This document shows, piece after piece, positions 9,507-19,630 of a stretch of 64,000 bases of DNA. Made by a program: the position numbers and the translations under genes. The stretch is from NCBI GenBank assembly GCA_041913905.1, contig JAYSEK010000013.1, positions 60,335 through 124,334 on the forward strand. The letters are read 5' to 3'. The notes beneath the pieces are model-generated. The model was given only the letters and a program-made list of their open reading frames with translations. It had not been told where the DNA came from and did no database searches. Position 1 is the stretch's first letter. Every line of letters starts with the position of its first letter. The stretch comes from Roseateles_B sp041913905. GTDB lineage: Bacteria; Pseudomonadota; Gammaproteobacteria; Burkholderiales; Burkholderiaceae_C.

Positions 9507-10557
9507 ACGGATGCGCTGCGAAGCAATGCCGGCGACGCCCCCGGGCTTGGCGCTGCCGGTGAGCTATTTCGACGGCCGGCAGGCCCGGGCTCGCGAAGCC
9601 AGGATCTGGATCGACGGGCGCAAGCTGCTGCTGGAGTCCGAGGGCTGGCAGGGATGCTACGAGCTGCCGGCGGTGCGCTGGACCGAGCTGAGCCGCCATG
9701 GCCAGCGCCAGGCCCAGCTGCCGGATGGCGGGCTGCTGCGCGCCCTCAGCCCGGCGGACTGGGACGCCTGGACCGCCGCAGCGGGCCTGGGCCGTCCGCT
9801 GGTCGCGCGCTGGGCCCAAAGCTGGCGCCTCAGCCTGCTTGCGATGTTCTGCCTGATGGCCGTGGTGCTGGCGTTGTGGCGCTGGGGGGCACCGCTGGCA
9901 GGGCAGGGCGCGGCCCTGCTGATGCCAGAGGCCACTGAGCAGTCGCTGGGCACGGCCATCCTCGCAGGCCTGGACGAGCAATGGCTCAAGCCCAGCAGCC
10001 TGAGCGCCTCGGCGCAGGCCCGCTGGCAGCAGCGCCTGGAGGGCTTGCTTGCGCAGGGCGGCATGGCGCTGCCTCCTCACCGACTGGTCTTTCGCGCGGC
10101 CGACAAGGCCATTGGCCCCAATGCCTTTGCCCTGCCTGGTGGCACCGTGGTCGTCACCGACGCCCTCCTGGAAGCGCTGAAGGATGACGACAGCGCGCTG
10201 CTGGGCGTGATCGGCCACGAGCTGGGCCATGTGCGCCATCGTCACGCCTTGCGCCTGGTCGTGCAAAGCGGCGTGCTGGCCGGCGTGCTGGGTCTGGTCG
10301 TGGGGGACTTCTCCAGCCTGCTCGCCCTGGCACCCAGCGCGCTGGCCCAGCAGGCCTACTCCAGGGACTTCGAGCGCGAAGCCGATCGCGAAGCGCTGAC
10401 CATGCTGCAGGCTGCCGGCCGCGACGGCAGCGGCATGCTGCGTTTCTTCGACCAGATCGAGGCGCTGCACAAGGGTCGCGACATGGCCGGCGACCTGGGC
10501 TTGCTGTCCAGCCATCCTGCCGATGCGGAGCGCCGGCGTTTCTTTACTCCTCACTGA
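9493..10557 (+). CDS. M48 family zinc metalloprotease
   Basis: A 354-residue, one-pass membrane protease. After about 100 residues that look like a small folded domain comes a membrane segment (about residues 115-138), then the M48 catalytic domain with HELGH at residues 242-246 (VIGHELGHVRHRH) and the third zinc-ligand region YSRDFEREADREAL. Members cleave misfolded membrane or periplasmic proteins. It starts inside the DUF898 gene. Later in-frame ATGs at 9511 and 9526 are possible starts; none has a clear ribosome site, so coupling to DUF898 translation is likely. Confidence 0.88.
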   Translation: MSDSERMRCEAMPATPPGLALPVSYFDGRQARAREARIWIDGRKLLLESEGWQGCYELPAVRWTELSRHGQRQAQLPDGGLLRALSPADWDAWTAAAGLGRPLVARWAQSWRLSLLAMFCLMAVVLALWRWGAPLAGQGAALLMPEATEQSLGTAILAGLDEQWLKPSSLSASAQARWQQRLEGLLAQGGMALPPHRLVFRAADKAIGPNAFALPGGTVVVTDALLEALKDDDSALLGVIGHELGHVRHRHALRLVVQSGVLAGVLGLVVGDFSSLLALAPSALAQQAYSRDFEREADREALTMLQAAGRDGSGMLRFFDQIEALHKGRDMAGDLGLLSSHPADAERRRFFTPH

Positions 10558-10571
10558 GCCTTGCCCGACCC

Positions 10572-11120
10572 ATGAGTCAGCCTCTTCCCATCATCACCCT
10601 GCGCCACGTCACCGAAGCCGACATGCCCCTGCTGGTGCGCTCGGTGACCGACCCGGCCTGGCGGGGGCCTTTCGCACCCGGCCGCGTCACCTCGCCCGCC
10701 ACGCTGTGGCAGCGTTTCCGCGACAACGGCTTCTCCAGCGACGACATGGAGCGGCTCATGGTGGTCAACGAGGAGGGCCGGGTGGTGGGCGATGTCGTGC
10801 ACTTCCTGGCCCATCGCTATTCCACGGCGCGCGAGATCGGCTGGACGGTTTACGACCCGGCCGATCGCCGCAAGGGCTATGGAACGGCCGCCGCGCGCGC
10901 CCTGGTGGACTACCTGTTCCGCAGCCAGCCCATCCATCGCCTGTGCTGCAGCCTCTCGCCGGACAACCTCGCCTCGGCCCGGGTCGCCCAGAAGGCGGGC
11001 TTTCTCTGTGAAGGCCTGATGCGCGGCGTGGTGTTCTCCGGCGGCGAATACCTGGACGGCGAGTACTACGGCATGACGCGCGAAGACTGGCGCCTGGCAC
11101 GCGGGGCGGCGTTGGCTTGA
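10572..11120 (+). CDS. GNAT family N-acetyltransferase (RimJ/RimL-like)
   Basis: A 182-residue acetyltransferase. The acetyl-CoA-binding motif A is visible around residues 90-115 (EIGWTVYDPADRRKGYGTAAARAL, with R-x-x-G-x-G), followed by NLASARVAQKAGF, typical of motif B. The substrate (protein N-terminus, amino acid or antibiotic) cannot be told. It lies 14 bases after the M48 gene on the same strand and could be the last gene of that operon. Confidence 0.88.
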   Translation: MSQPLPIITLRHVTEADMPLLVRSVTDPAWRGPFAPGRVTSPATLWQRFRDNGFSSDDMERLMVVNEEGRVVGDVVHFLAHRYSTAREIGWTVYDPADRRKGYGTAAARALVDYLFRSQPIHRLCCSLSPDNLASARVAQKAGFLCEGLMRGVVFSGGEYLDGEYYGMTREDWRLARGAALA

Positions 11121-11164
11121 TCAGAACAAAAGTTCTAGACAATCCGTTCTAGCAACCTTATGCT
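11117..11164 (+). promoter_or_regulatory. Promoter and operator-like repeats before the BlaI-type gene
   Basis: A -35-like TAGACA (11136-11141) and -10-like TATGCT (11159-11164) are separated by exactly 17 bp; the expected transcript start falls on or next to the ATG at 11171. Overlapping it are AGAAC-AAAA-GTTCT (11123-11136, an inverted repeat) and a second GTTCTAG (11146-11152), 14 bp after the first. Such repeats around the -35 suit autoregulation by the repressor encoded just downstream. This is inference from position. Confidence 0.55.
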
Positions 11165-11170
11165 GTCGAC

Positions 11171-11644
11171 ATGAAGACAGCGCCTTCCCACAAAACCGCG
11201 GCCCGCGCCGATGCCGCGGCAAGCGCCGCGGCCGACTCCACGGGCCCGTCCGCCGCGCCCAAGCCCACGCCTGCCGAGCTGGACCTGCTGCGCGTGCTGT
11301 GGCGCATCGGCGCGGCCGATGCCCGCCAGGTGCATGAAGCCCTGCTGGCCGAGCGCCCCGAAGCCAGCTATGCCACGGTGCTGCGCCAGCTGCAGCTGAT
11401 GCATGCCAAGGGTCTGGTCGAGCGGGATGAATCCTGCCGGCCGCACCAATACGCCGCCGCCCAGGCCCAGCAGACCCTGCAGACCCGCCTGCTCAAGGAT
11501 CTCATCGCCAAGGCTTTTGCCGGCTCCGGCAAGGCGCTGGTGATGGCCGCCCTCAAGGGGCATGTGAGCCGCAAGGAGCGCGACGAGATCCGCAGCTTGC
11601 TGCAAGGAGACGGTCCGGGCGATGGGCAGGGAGGCCGGCCGTGA
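11171..11644 (+). CDS. BlaI/MecI/CopY family transcriptional repressor
   Basis: A 157-residue winged-helix repressor. After an Ala-rich N-terminal tail (about 30 residues) comes the BlaI-type domain: TPAELDLLRVLWRIGAADARQVHEAL, then EASYATVLRQLQLMHAKGLVERDE. The C-terminal helical region suits dimerisation. In BlaI/MecI systems the repressor is inactivated when the partner M56 protease senses a beta-lactam. Here the next gene, overlapping by 4 bases (ATGG/GTGA region at 11641), encodes an M56 protease, so the pair is very likely functional. The mRNA may be leaderless. Confidence 0.92.
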   Translation: MKTAPSHKTAARADAAASAAADSTGPSAAPKPTPAELDLLRVLWRIGAADARQVHEALLAERPEASYATVLRQLQLMHAKGLVERDESCRPHQYAAAQAQQTLQTRLLKDLIAKAFAGSGKALVMAALKGHVSRKERDEIRSLLQGDGPGDGQGGRP

Positions 11645-13518
11645 GCGAGATCCTGGACCTGATGGAATCCCTGCCCTGGCTGCCGGCGCTGGGCTGGGCC
11701 CTGCTGAACTTCGTCTGGCAGGGGGCGCTGATCGGCGTGTTGATCGCGGTGGCCCTGCGCCTGCTGGCCCGTGCCCCGGCGCGCCACCGCTACCTGGTCT
11801 GCGGCCTGGGCCTGCTGTGGTGCCTGGCCCTGCCCCTGAGCGCCTGCTGGCAGGCCTGGACAGCGGCACCCGGCGAGCAGCTGGAGCAGGCGCTGGAGTT
11901 CAGCAGCGAGCTGCTGTGGATGCAGGCCCTGACCGAACTGATGCCGCAGGTGGTGCTGGCCTGGATCGCCGGTGTTGGCTTGATGAGCCTGCGCTTGGCC
12001 GGCGGGCTGTGGTGGGTGCGCGGCCTGCGCAGCGAGGCCCGCCCGGCCCCCGCGGCCTGGCAGTTGCGGCTGGAGCAGCTCGCCCGGCGCATCGGCCTGA
12101 AGCGGCCGGTGCGGCTGCTGCTGTCCGAGCGTGTCAGCGGTCCGGTGGCGCTGGGCCTGTGGCGGCCCTTGGTGATCCTGCCCTGCAGCCTGCTGAGCCA
12201 GATGCCGCCGCCGCTGGTGGAGGCCTTGCTGGCCCATGAGCTGGCCCATGTGCGGCGCTGGGACTATGGCGTCAACCTGCTGCAAAGCCTGGCCGAGGCC
12301 CTGCTCTTCTTCCATCCGGTCGTCTGGTGGCTCTCGGAGCGCATGCGGGCCGAACGCGAGCAGGTGGCCGATGCGCTGGCCGCCCAGGCCCTGGCTCAGC
12401 CGCGCGACCTGGCTCGCGCCCTGCAGCAGCTCAGCGAATGGCAGCCGGCAACCATGCCCCTGGTGCAGCCGGCGCACGGCGCACGCAGCGGCCTGCTGCT
12501 GCAGCGCGTGCGCAGCCTGCTGCAGCCGCGTGAACGCCTGCCGGCCTGGAAGCTGGCCCTGCCGGCCCTGCTGCTGGCACTGGGCGGCCTGCTCGCGCAG
12601 GCCCAGGCCAAGGTCAACGCGCTGCAGGAGACCCCTGAGCCTGTGGCGGAGGCGGCGTCAGCCGCATTGCCGGCAGCGTCAGCCGCGTCTGCTGCGTCGG
12701 CGCCCGCAGTCGCTGCGTCGGCCGGCAGCCTCGCCGAGCCCACCGCCGTGCTGGCGGCCCCGGCCCTGCCCAGCACCGTGGGTTGGCGTCTGCCCGTCAA
12801 CGCCCGCCATGCGATGGTGATCGAGGAAGGCAGCGGCCGGGTGCTGATGGCCAAGAATGCCGACGACACCGTTCCCATCGCCTCGCTGACCAAGCTGGTC
12901 ACGGCCATGGTGGTGCTGGATGCGCGGCAGGACCCGCAGGAGCAGCTGCGCATCGCCGACGAGGACGTGGACCGCCTCAAGCACAGCGCCTCCTACCTCA
13001 AGGTGGGGTCGCGGCTGGCCCGCGACGTGGCGCTGAAGCTGGCGCTGATGTCCTCGGAAAACCGCGCAGCCTCGGCCCTGGCGCGGGCCTATCCGGGTGG
13101 CCTTGAGGGCTTCCGCCAGGCGGTGCGGCGCAAGCTGCAGCAGCTGGGCCTGCAGCGCACCGTGATCCAGGAACCGACCGGGCTTTCGCCGGAGAACGTC
13201 TCCACTGCCAGTGAGATGGCGCGCATCGCCGCCGCGGCCAGCCGCTATCCCGAGATCAACGCCATCACCAGCAGCGCCAAGGCGCGGCTGCCCGTCAATG
13301 GCCAGCCCCGCGAGTTCCACAACACCAACCGCCTGGTGGGCCGCAAGGGCTGGGACATTCTGCTGTCCAAGACCGGCTACACCGAGGAGGCGGGCCGCTG
13401 CCTGACCATGCGCATGAAGGAAGCCGGCAAAGCCGTGACCGTCGTGCTGCTGGACGCCGACGGCTCGGCCCAGCGCCTCAAGGACGCCGCCGCCATCCGC
13501 CGTTCCCTGGGACGCTGA
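11641..13518 (+). CDS. M56 (BlaR1-type) protease fused to S11 D,D-endopeptidase domain
   Basis: A 625-residue fusion. The N-terminal half is a multi-pass M56 metalloprotease (membrane segments near residues 15-36, 45-65, 95-120 and 305-325) with zinc motif HELAH at 199-203. After an Ala/Ser-rich linker (about 330-375) the C-terminal part is a PBP7/PbpG-like peptidase: SLTK at 415-418, SEN at 472-474 and KTG at 577-579, all catalytic motifs intact. In BlaR1/MecR1 the exported domain is a class D beta-lactamase-like sensor; here a peptidoglycan endopeptidase takes that place. It could sense beta-lactams by acylation, or cut peptidoglycan crosslinks. The start is GTG, overlapping the repressor gene. 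Confidence 0.88.
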   Translation: MSEILDLMESLPWLPALGWALLNFVWQGALIGVLIAVALRLLARAPARHRYLVCGLGLLWCLALPLSACWQAWTAAPGEQLEQALEFSSELLWMQALTELMPQVVLAWIAGVGLMSLRLAGGLWWVRGLRSEARPAPAAWQLRLEQLARRIGLKRPVRLLLSERVSGPVALGLWRPLVILPCSLLSQMPPPLVEALLAHELAHVRRWDYGVNLLQSLAEALLFFHPVVWWLSERMRAEREQVADALAAQALAQPRDLARALQQLSEWQPATMPLVQPAHGARSGLLLQRVRSLLQPRERLPAWKLALPALLLALGGLLAQAQAKVNALQETPEPVAEAASAALPAASAASAASAPAVAASAGSLAEPTAVLAAPALPSTVGWRLPVNARHAMVIEEGSGRVLMAKNADDTVPIASLTKLVTAMVVLDARQDPQEQLRIADEDVDRLKHSASYLKVGSRLARDVALKLALMSSENRAASALARAYPGGLEGFRQAVRRKLQQLGLQRTVIQEPTGLSPENVSTASEMARIAAAASRYPEINAITSSAKARLPVNGQPREFHNTNRLVGRKGWDILLSKTGYTEEAGRCLTMRMKEAGKAVTVVLLDADGSAQRLKDAAAIRRSLGR

Positions 13519-13532
13519 GCCGTCCCTTCCCC

Positions 13533-13551
13533 GGGCCGACGTCATCGGCCC
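13533..13551 (+). terminator. Possible terminator hairpin after the M56/S11 gene
   Basis: The inverted repeat GGGCCGA-CGTCA-TCGGCCC (7-bp stem, 5-base loop) starts 14 bases after the stop codon. The following bases (GCTCTCCGTTTCTT) are only partly T-rich, so termination is plausible but not certain. Confidence 0.5.
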
Positions 13552-13672
13552 GCTCTCCGTTTCTTGGCCTTTCTTGGCTTGCGCAGACGAGCCGGCATGC
13601 CCGGCCCGGGCTGCCGCATGCCTGCGTGCGCGCCCACACGCGCCGTCAACCCTTTTGCTGACTGGAATCCCC

Positions 13673-14578
13673 ATGCCTCGCTTCCTGAGTTTCATCTTCG
13701 GCCTTCGTCTTCTGTATCTGCTGGGCCTGTTGCCGCTGGGCTGGTCCGGCCCGGCCGGCGCCGAGCCGGCTCCTTACTCGATGGACCGCACCGAGGTCCA
13801 CCGCCTGCACTCGCGCCTGCTGCAGCGCGACTACGAGCTCTACATCGGCCTGCCGCCCGAGGGGCCTGCCACGGCGCGCTATCCGCTGCTCTTCGTCACC
13901 GACGCGCCCGTCGCCTTTCCGGTGATCCGCGCCATGAGCCGGCGGCTGGGCCATGAGGGGCCGCAGGCGCAGCAGATGGTGCTGGTCGGCCTGTCCTACG
14001 CCCTGGGCGACAGCGCCACCGTGAGCCGCAATCGCGACTACACGCCCACTCAACGCAAGCCCTCGAACCAGGACAGCAGCGAGCGCTACGGCGAGGCCGA
14101 GGCCTACGCGCGCTTCGTCCGCCAGGAGGTGCTGCCCTACCTGGCTGCCCACGTGCCGCAGGCTGATCACGCCAGGCGCTACTTTGCCGGGCACTCCTAC
14201 GGCAGCCTGTTCGGTGCCTACGTGCTGCTGCATCACACCGACCTGTTCCAGCGCTACATCCTCAGCAGCCCCTCGCTGTGGTACGACCAGGACCGGCTGC
14301 TGAACGAGGCCGCTGCCCTGGCCACCAGGCGCCAGCGCGTGAATGCGCAGGTCCTGCTGCTGGCCGGCGCCAAGGAGCAGACCGAACCCGGCCGCCGTGC
14401 GCGACCCGATCGCGATGCGGCCGGGGACATCGTCGGCAATGTGCAGCGCTTCGAGCGCTCGCTGCGGCAGTTGCCGGGCCTGCAGGTGCAGTCCCAGATC
14501 ATTCCGGACGAGGACCACCTCTCCGCCTTCCCCAGCGCCATGGTGCGCGGCTTGCGCTGGGCGCTGCCGCGGTCCTGA
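13673..14578 (+). CDS. Secreted alpha/beta-hydrolase (enterochelin esterase-like)
   Basis: A 301-residue exported hydrolase. Signal peptide: MPRFLSFIFGLRLLYLLGLLPLGWSG, probably cut after AGAEP. The D-class esterase fold (the family of Fes/IroE and S-formylglutathione hydrolase) is shown by YPLLFVTDAP and the nucleophile elbow GHSYG (Ser175), with His in PDEDHLSAFP near the C terminus. The ligand is unknown; siderophore esters are one option, but no siderophore genes are nearby. The start at 13673 is chosen because it begins the signal peptide. Confidence 0.82.
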   Translation: MPRFLSFIFGLRLLYLLGLLPLGWSGPAGAEPAPYSMDRTEVHRLHSRLLQRDYELYIGLPPEGPATARYPLLFVTDAPVAFPVIRAMSRRLGHEGPQAQQMVLVGLSYALGDSATVSRNRDYTPTQRKPSNQDSSERYGEAEAYARFVRQEVLPYLAAHVPQADHARRYFAGHSYGSLFGAYVLLHHTDLFQRYILSSPSLWYDQDRLLNEAAALATRRQRVNAQVLLLAGAKEQTEPGRRARPDRDAAGDIVGNVQRFERSLRQLPGLQVQSQIIPDEDHLSAFPSAMVRGLRWALPRS

Positions 14579-14717
14579 AGAAAGGCTTTCGGCGGCTGCC
14601 ATTGCGGCCCATGCCTTTCGTAGCTCATTCCATCGCAAGTGGCTGGCCGGGCGGCGGACCCTGGCTAGCATGCGGCGCCATGCAGACACAGGAGGACGAT
14701 CCGATGGAGGAGCGGCA

Positions 14718-16667
<1,950 letters not shown>

Positions 16668-16691
16668 GCCTTTCCTTGAGCCTTTGAGCGA

Positions 16692-16710
16692 CGCCGGGGC
16701 AGCCCCGGCG
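16692..16710. terminator. GC-rich hairpin between convergent genes
   Basis: CGCCGGGG-CAG-CCCCGGCG is a perfect 8-bp stem with a 3-base loop between two converging genes. There is no T-run on either side, so it may be a pause or protection hairpin rather than a classic intrinsic terminator. Confidence 0.5.
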
Positions 16711-16720
16711 CCGCCCCTGA

Positions 16721-19465
16721 TCAGCCCGCCGGCTTGGGCCGGTGTGCCGCATCCGGCTGCGCGATCCAGGCGCGCAGCTCGGCACTGCGGGCATGCTGCG
16801 GTGCCAGCTCCACGAAGCTCTTGTAGGCCGCCAGGGCCGCGGCCTCGTCACCGGCCTGCAGCTGGGCGTCGCCCAGGTTGAGCCAGGCCAGGGCGCGGCT
16901 GCCGTCCATCTCGATCGCCTTCTGGTACCAGCGCGCGGCTTCCACCGGCTTGCCCCGCTTGTAGTAGATGAAGCCGAGGTTGTTGGCCGCCAGCGCGAAG
17001 CGCGGCTGCAGCTTGAGGGCCTCGGTGAAGGCGGCCTCGGCCTCCTCGTAGCGGCGTTCCTTGTAGAGCTGCAGGCCGCGGTCGTTGGCACGCTGGGCCG
17101 TCACGCGGGCGCCGGCATCGACCTTGGCCGTGGGCGCGGCGATGGCCACCTCCTTGCCATCCAGACCCTGGAGCTTGACCTGCACGGCCTTGGCCGTGGG
17201 CGCCTGCGCGGCGGCCTTGGCCTCGTCCAGGCGCTTGGCCAGGGCGCTGGCCTGGGCGTCGAGCTGGCCGCTGTCGCCGCTGAGGGCCTGCTCCTGCGCG
17301 GCCGCCAGCTCGAACACGAATTCGCCGCCCTCCGAGCCCGGCAGGCTGCCGAAGGCCGGGGTCTGGTGCGCCACCGCGGACACGGCCGGCGCCACGTAGG
17401 CGGCCAGTTCGGTGGCGGTGATGAGGCCGTCGCCGTTGAGGTCGGCCTTGCCCGAGAGCGCCTGCAGCAGCGTCCAGGTGAAGACTGAATGGCCGCCGGG
17501 GCCGTCGTCGGCCACCTGCTGGTCGGTGCCGCCGGCCGTCATCATTTGGCGGCCCAGGCGACGGGCGTTGTCGCGGATGAAGTTGTTCGGGTTGCCGCCG
17601 CCGCGCGTCAGGCCCAGGCCCGAGTAGCAGGCGTCGATCACGAAGAGCGCGTGCTTGGCCGGCAGCGCCTCGCCCAGCTCCTGCAGCTGGGGCATGGCGA
17701 TGGCGTCGGTCTGCAGATCGTCCAGGCCGGCGTCGACCGGGATCACATAGCCCACCTCGCGCCCGCTGGGCAGCTTGCGCGTGCTGCCGTGGCCGGCGAA
17801 GAAGACGAAGACGCGGTCGTCGCGCTTGAGCTCCTTGCCCGAGAGCTTGTTCAGCGCGCGCAGGATGTTGGCCCGCGTGGCCTCGCCGTCCAGCAGCAGC
17901 TTGACGTTCTCGGGGCGGAAGCCGAAGCGCGTCTGCAGCGTCTCCTGCAGGGCCTTCGCGTCGCGCCCGGCGTGCTGCAGGCGCGGCCAGCGCTGGTACT
18001 GGTCGATGCCGATGATCAGCGCGTGGCTGTCGCGGTAGAGCGCGGCGCCGGCGAGTTGGGTGTCGCCGGTCTCGATGGGCTTGCGGTCGGCGCTCACGAA
18101 CTGGCCGTCCTTCCAGCTCGCGAACTTGTAGCCCTCGGCCACCAGCTGGTCCAGCACCAGGGGCAGGGCCTGGACGGTGCGGGCGTGGATGTCATGGAAG
18201 AGGATGATGCCGCGCTGCTGCTTCTGCACCTCGCCGATCACCCGGGCGGCGATGGACTTGGGGATGGGGTCGGACCAGTCCAGCGAGTCGATGTTCCACA
18301 TCATCGAGCGCAGCTTCAGGGCTTCGATGGTGTCCAGCGCCTGGTCGTTGCGCGCGCCGTAGGGGAAGCGGAACAGGGCCTGGCCGCTGCGGCCGGCCTT
18401 GTCCAGCAGGGCCTCGGTATGGCTGGCTTCGTCACGCACCTGCTCCTGCGCGAACTTGGACATCAGCCCATGCGTGAAGCTGTGGTTGGCCAGCTGGTGC
18501 CCGGCGGCCAGCACCCGCTTGGCCACGTCGCTGCCGGGCCCGGGCCTGACCTGGCCTTGCGCGTCGACGCTGCCCAGGTTCTGGCCCAGCTCGAAAAAAA
18601 TCGCGGGCGCCTGGTAGCGCTGCAGGATTTCCAGGATCTCGTCGGTGTAGCGGCCGTGCGGACCGTCGTCGAAGCTCAGCAGCACGGTCTTCTCGGGCAG
18701 CTGCTGGCCGAAGAGCTCGCGCTCGCCCTGGCCCGCCTTGGCCGCGCTGGGCCTGGCCTGCACCTGCGGCAGGATGGTGGCGTAGTCCTTGAGGATCTGC
18801 TCGCGGTTGTAGAGCGTCTTGAGCTTGGCGACGTAGTCCGTCCACTTCTCGCGCTTGAGCTCGATGCCGCGCTGGGCGAAGCGGCCGAAGGTGTCGCGCA
18901 GCTCGCGCTCGTAGGCCTGCTCCACCTCGGCCAGCACGGCGAGGTCTTCCTGCGCGCGCTTGGCCAGCTTCAGCCCGGCGATGCTCTGGCTGGCGCCCAG
19001 GCGCTGCTGGAGTTGCAGCAGCAAGTCCTTGAAGGCGAGGCGGTCGGCGTCGAACCAGCTGGGTTCGCCTTCGATGCGGTCCAGCAGCTGCGCGAGGCTG
19101 TCCAGCGAGGCGTCCTTGGCAAAGGCCTGGTCCACCAGGGCGCGCTGGCCCTTCTGCAGGTCGTGGAAGAGCATCAGGCCCACGCTGGAGACGGCCTCGC
19201 GCTCGGCCGGTTTGAGCGCGGCCTCGCCGTCCATCAGCACGATCATCTGCCGGTGCAGGGCCAGCAGGGCGTCGGCCTTGTCGGTGAGGCCGGGGGCCGT
19301 CTGCGCGGCGGAGGCCGCGGCCGAGGCGGACAGCGCCGGGCCCGGGGACGAGGATCCGGGACGCTGGCAGGCGCTCAGCGACAGTCCGGCGGCGAGCAGC
19401 AGTCCGGCGATGAGGCTCGTGCGCCAAGGGGTGGTGATGGATGACAAATCGGGCTCCCTCTTCAT
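16721..19465 (-). CDS. Lipoprotein fusion: NodB polysaccharide deacetylase, caspase-like (C14) domain, TPRs
   Basis: A 914-residue protein. Lipoprotein signal: hydrophobic stretch ending LSLSAC. A helical region follows (about 60-240), then a NodB-type deacetylase domain with metal/catalytic Asp266-Asp267 (SFDDGPH), HSFTH, RFPYG and LFHDIH, all intact. Next is a caspase-fold domain with His559 (FAGHGS) and Cys613 (DACYSG), both catalytic residues present. An EF-hand-like DLNGDGLITATE near residue 685 and two to three TPR repeats (about 785-890) end the protein. The NodB part would deacetylate peptidoglycan or another polysaccharide; the target of the caspase domain is unknown. A far longer in-frame extension lies antisense to purB and is rejected. 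Confidence 0.9.
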   Translation of the reverse strand: MKREPDLSSITTPWRTSLIAGLLLAAGLSLSACQRPGSSSPGPALSASAAASAAQTAPGLTDKADALLALHRQMIVLMDGEAALKPAEREAVSSVGLMLFHDLQKGQRALVDQAFAKDASLDSLAQLLDRIEGEPSWFDADRLAFKDLLLQLQQRLGASQSIAGLKLAKRAQEDLAVLAEVEQAYERELRDTFGRFAQRGIELKREKWTDYVAKLKTLYNREQILKDYATILPQVQARPSAAKAGQGERELFGQQLPEKTVLLSFDDGPHGRYTDEILEILQRYQAPAIFFELGQNLGSVDAQGQVRPGPGSDVAKRVLAAGHQLANHSFTHGLMSKFAQEQVRDEASHTEALLDKAGRSGQALFRFPYGARNDQALDTIEALKLRSMMWNIDSLDWSDPIPKSIAARVIGEVQKQQRGIILFHDIHARTVQALPLVLDQLVAEGYKFASWKDGQFVSADRKPIETGDTQLAGAALYRDSHALIIGIDQYQRWPRLQHAGRDAKALQETLQTRFGFRPENVKLLLDGEATRANILRALNKLSGKELKRDDRVFVFFAGHGSTRKLPSGREVGYVIPVDAGLDDLQTDAIAMPQLQELGEALPAKHALFVIDACYSGLGLTRGGGNPNNFIRDNARRLGRQMMTAGGTDQQVADDGPGGHSVFTWTLLQALSGKADLNGDGLITATELAAYVAPAVSAVAHQTPAFGSLPGSEGGEFVFELAAAQEQALSGDSGQLDAQASALAKRLDEAKAAAQAPTAKAVQVKLQGLDGKEVAIAAPTAKVDAGARVTAQRANDRGLQLYKERRYEEAEAAFTEALKLQPRFALAANNLGFIYYKRGKPVEAARWYQKAIEMDGSRALAWLNLGDAQLQAGDEAAALAAYKSFVELAPQHARSAELRAWIAQPDAAHRPKPAG

Positions 19466-19630
19466 GGTGCAGGCGACCCGAAGCGATGCCGGGCGCGGCC
19501 CGGATTGTGACCCGGCGCGAAGCCCTTCCTGTGCAGTCGCGACGGATGCCACGGACGCCCGCATGAGCGCAACGCTAAAATCCGCGGGTTTGCCCTCGCT
19601 CTTTTCCGGCCTCGCGGCCGGCCTCCCGCC

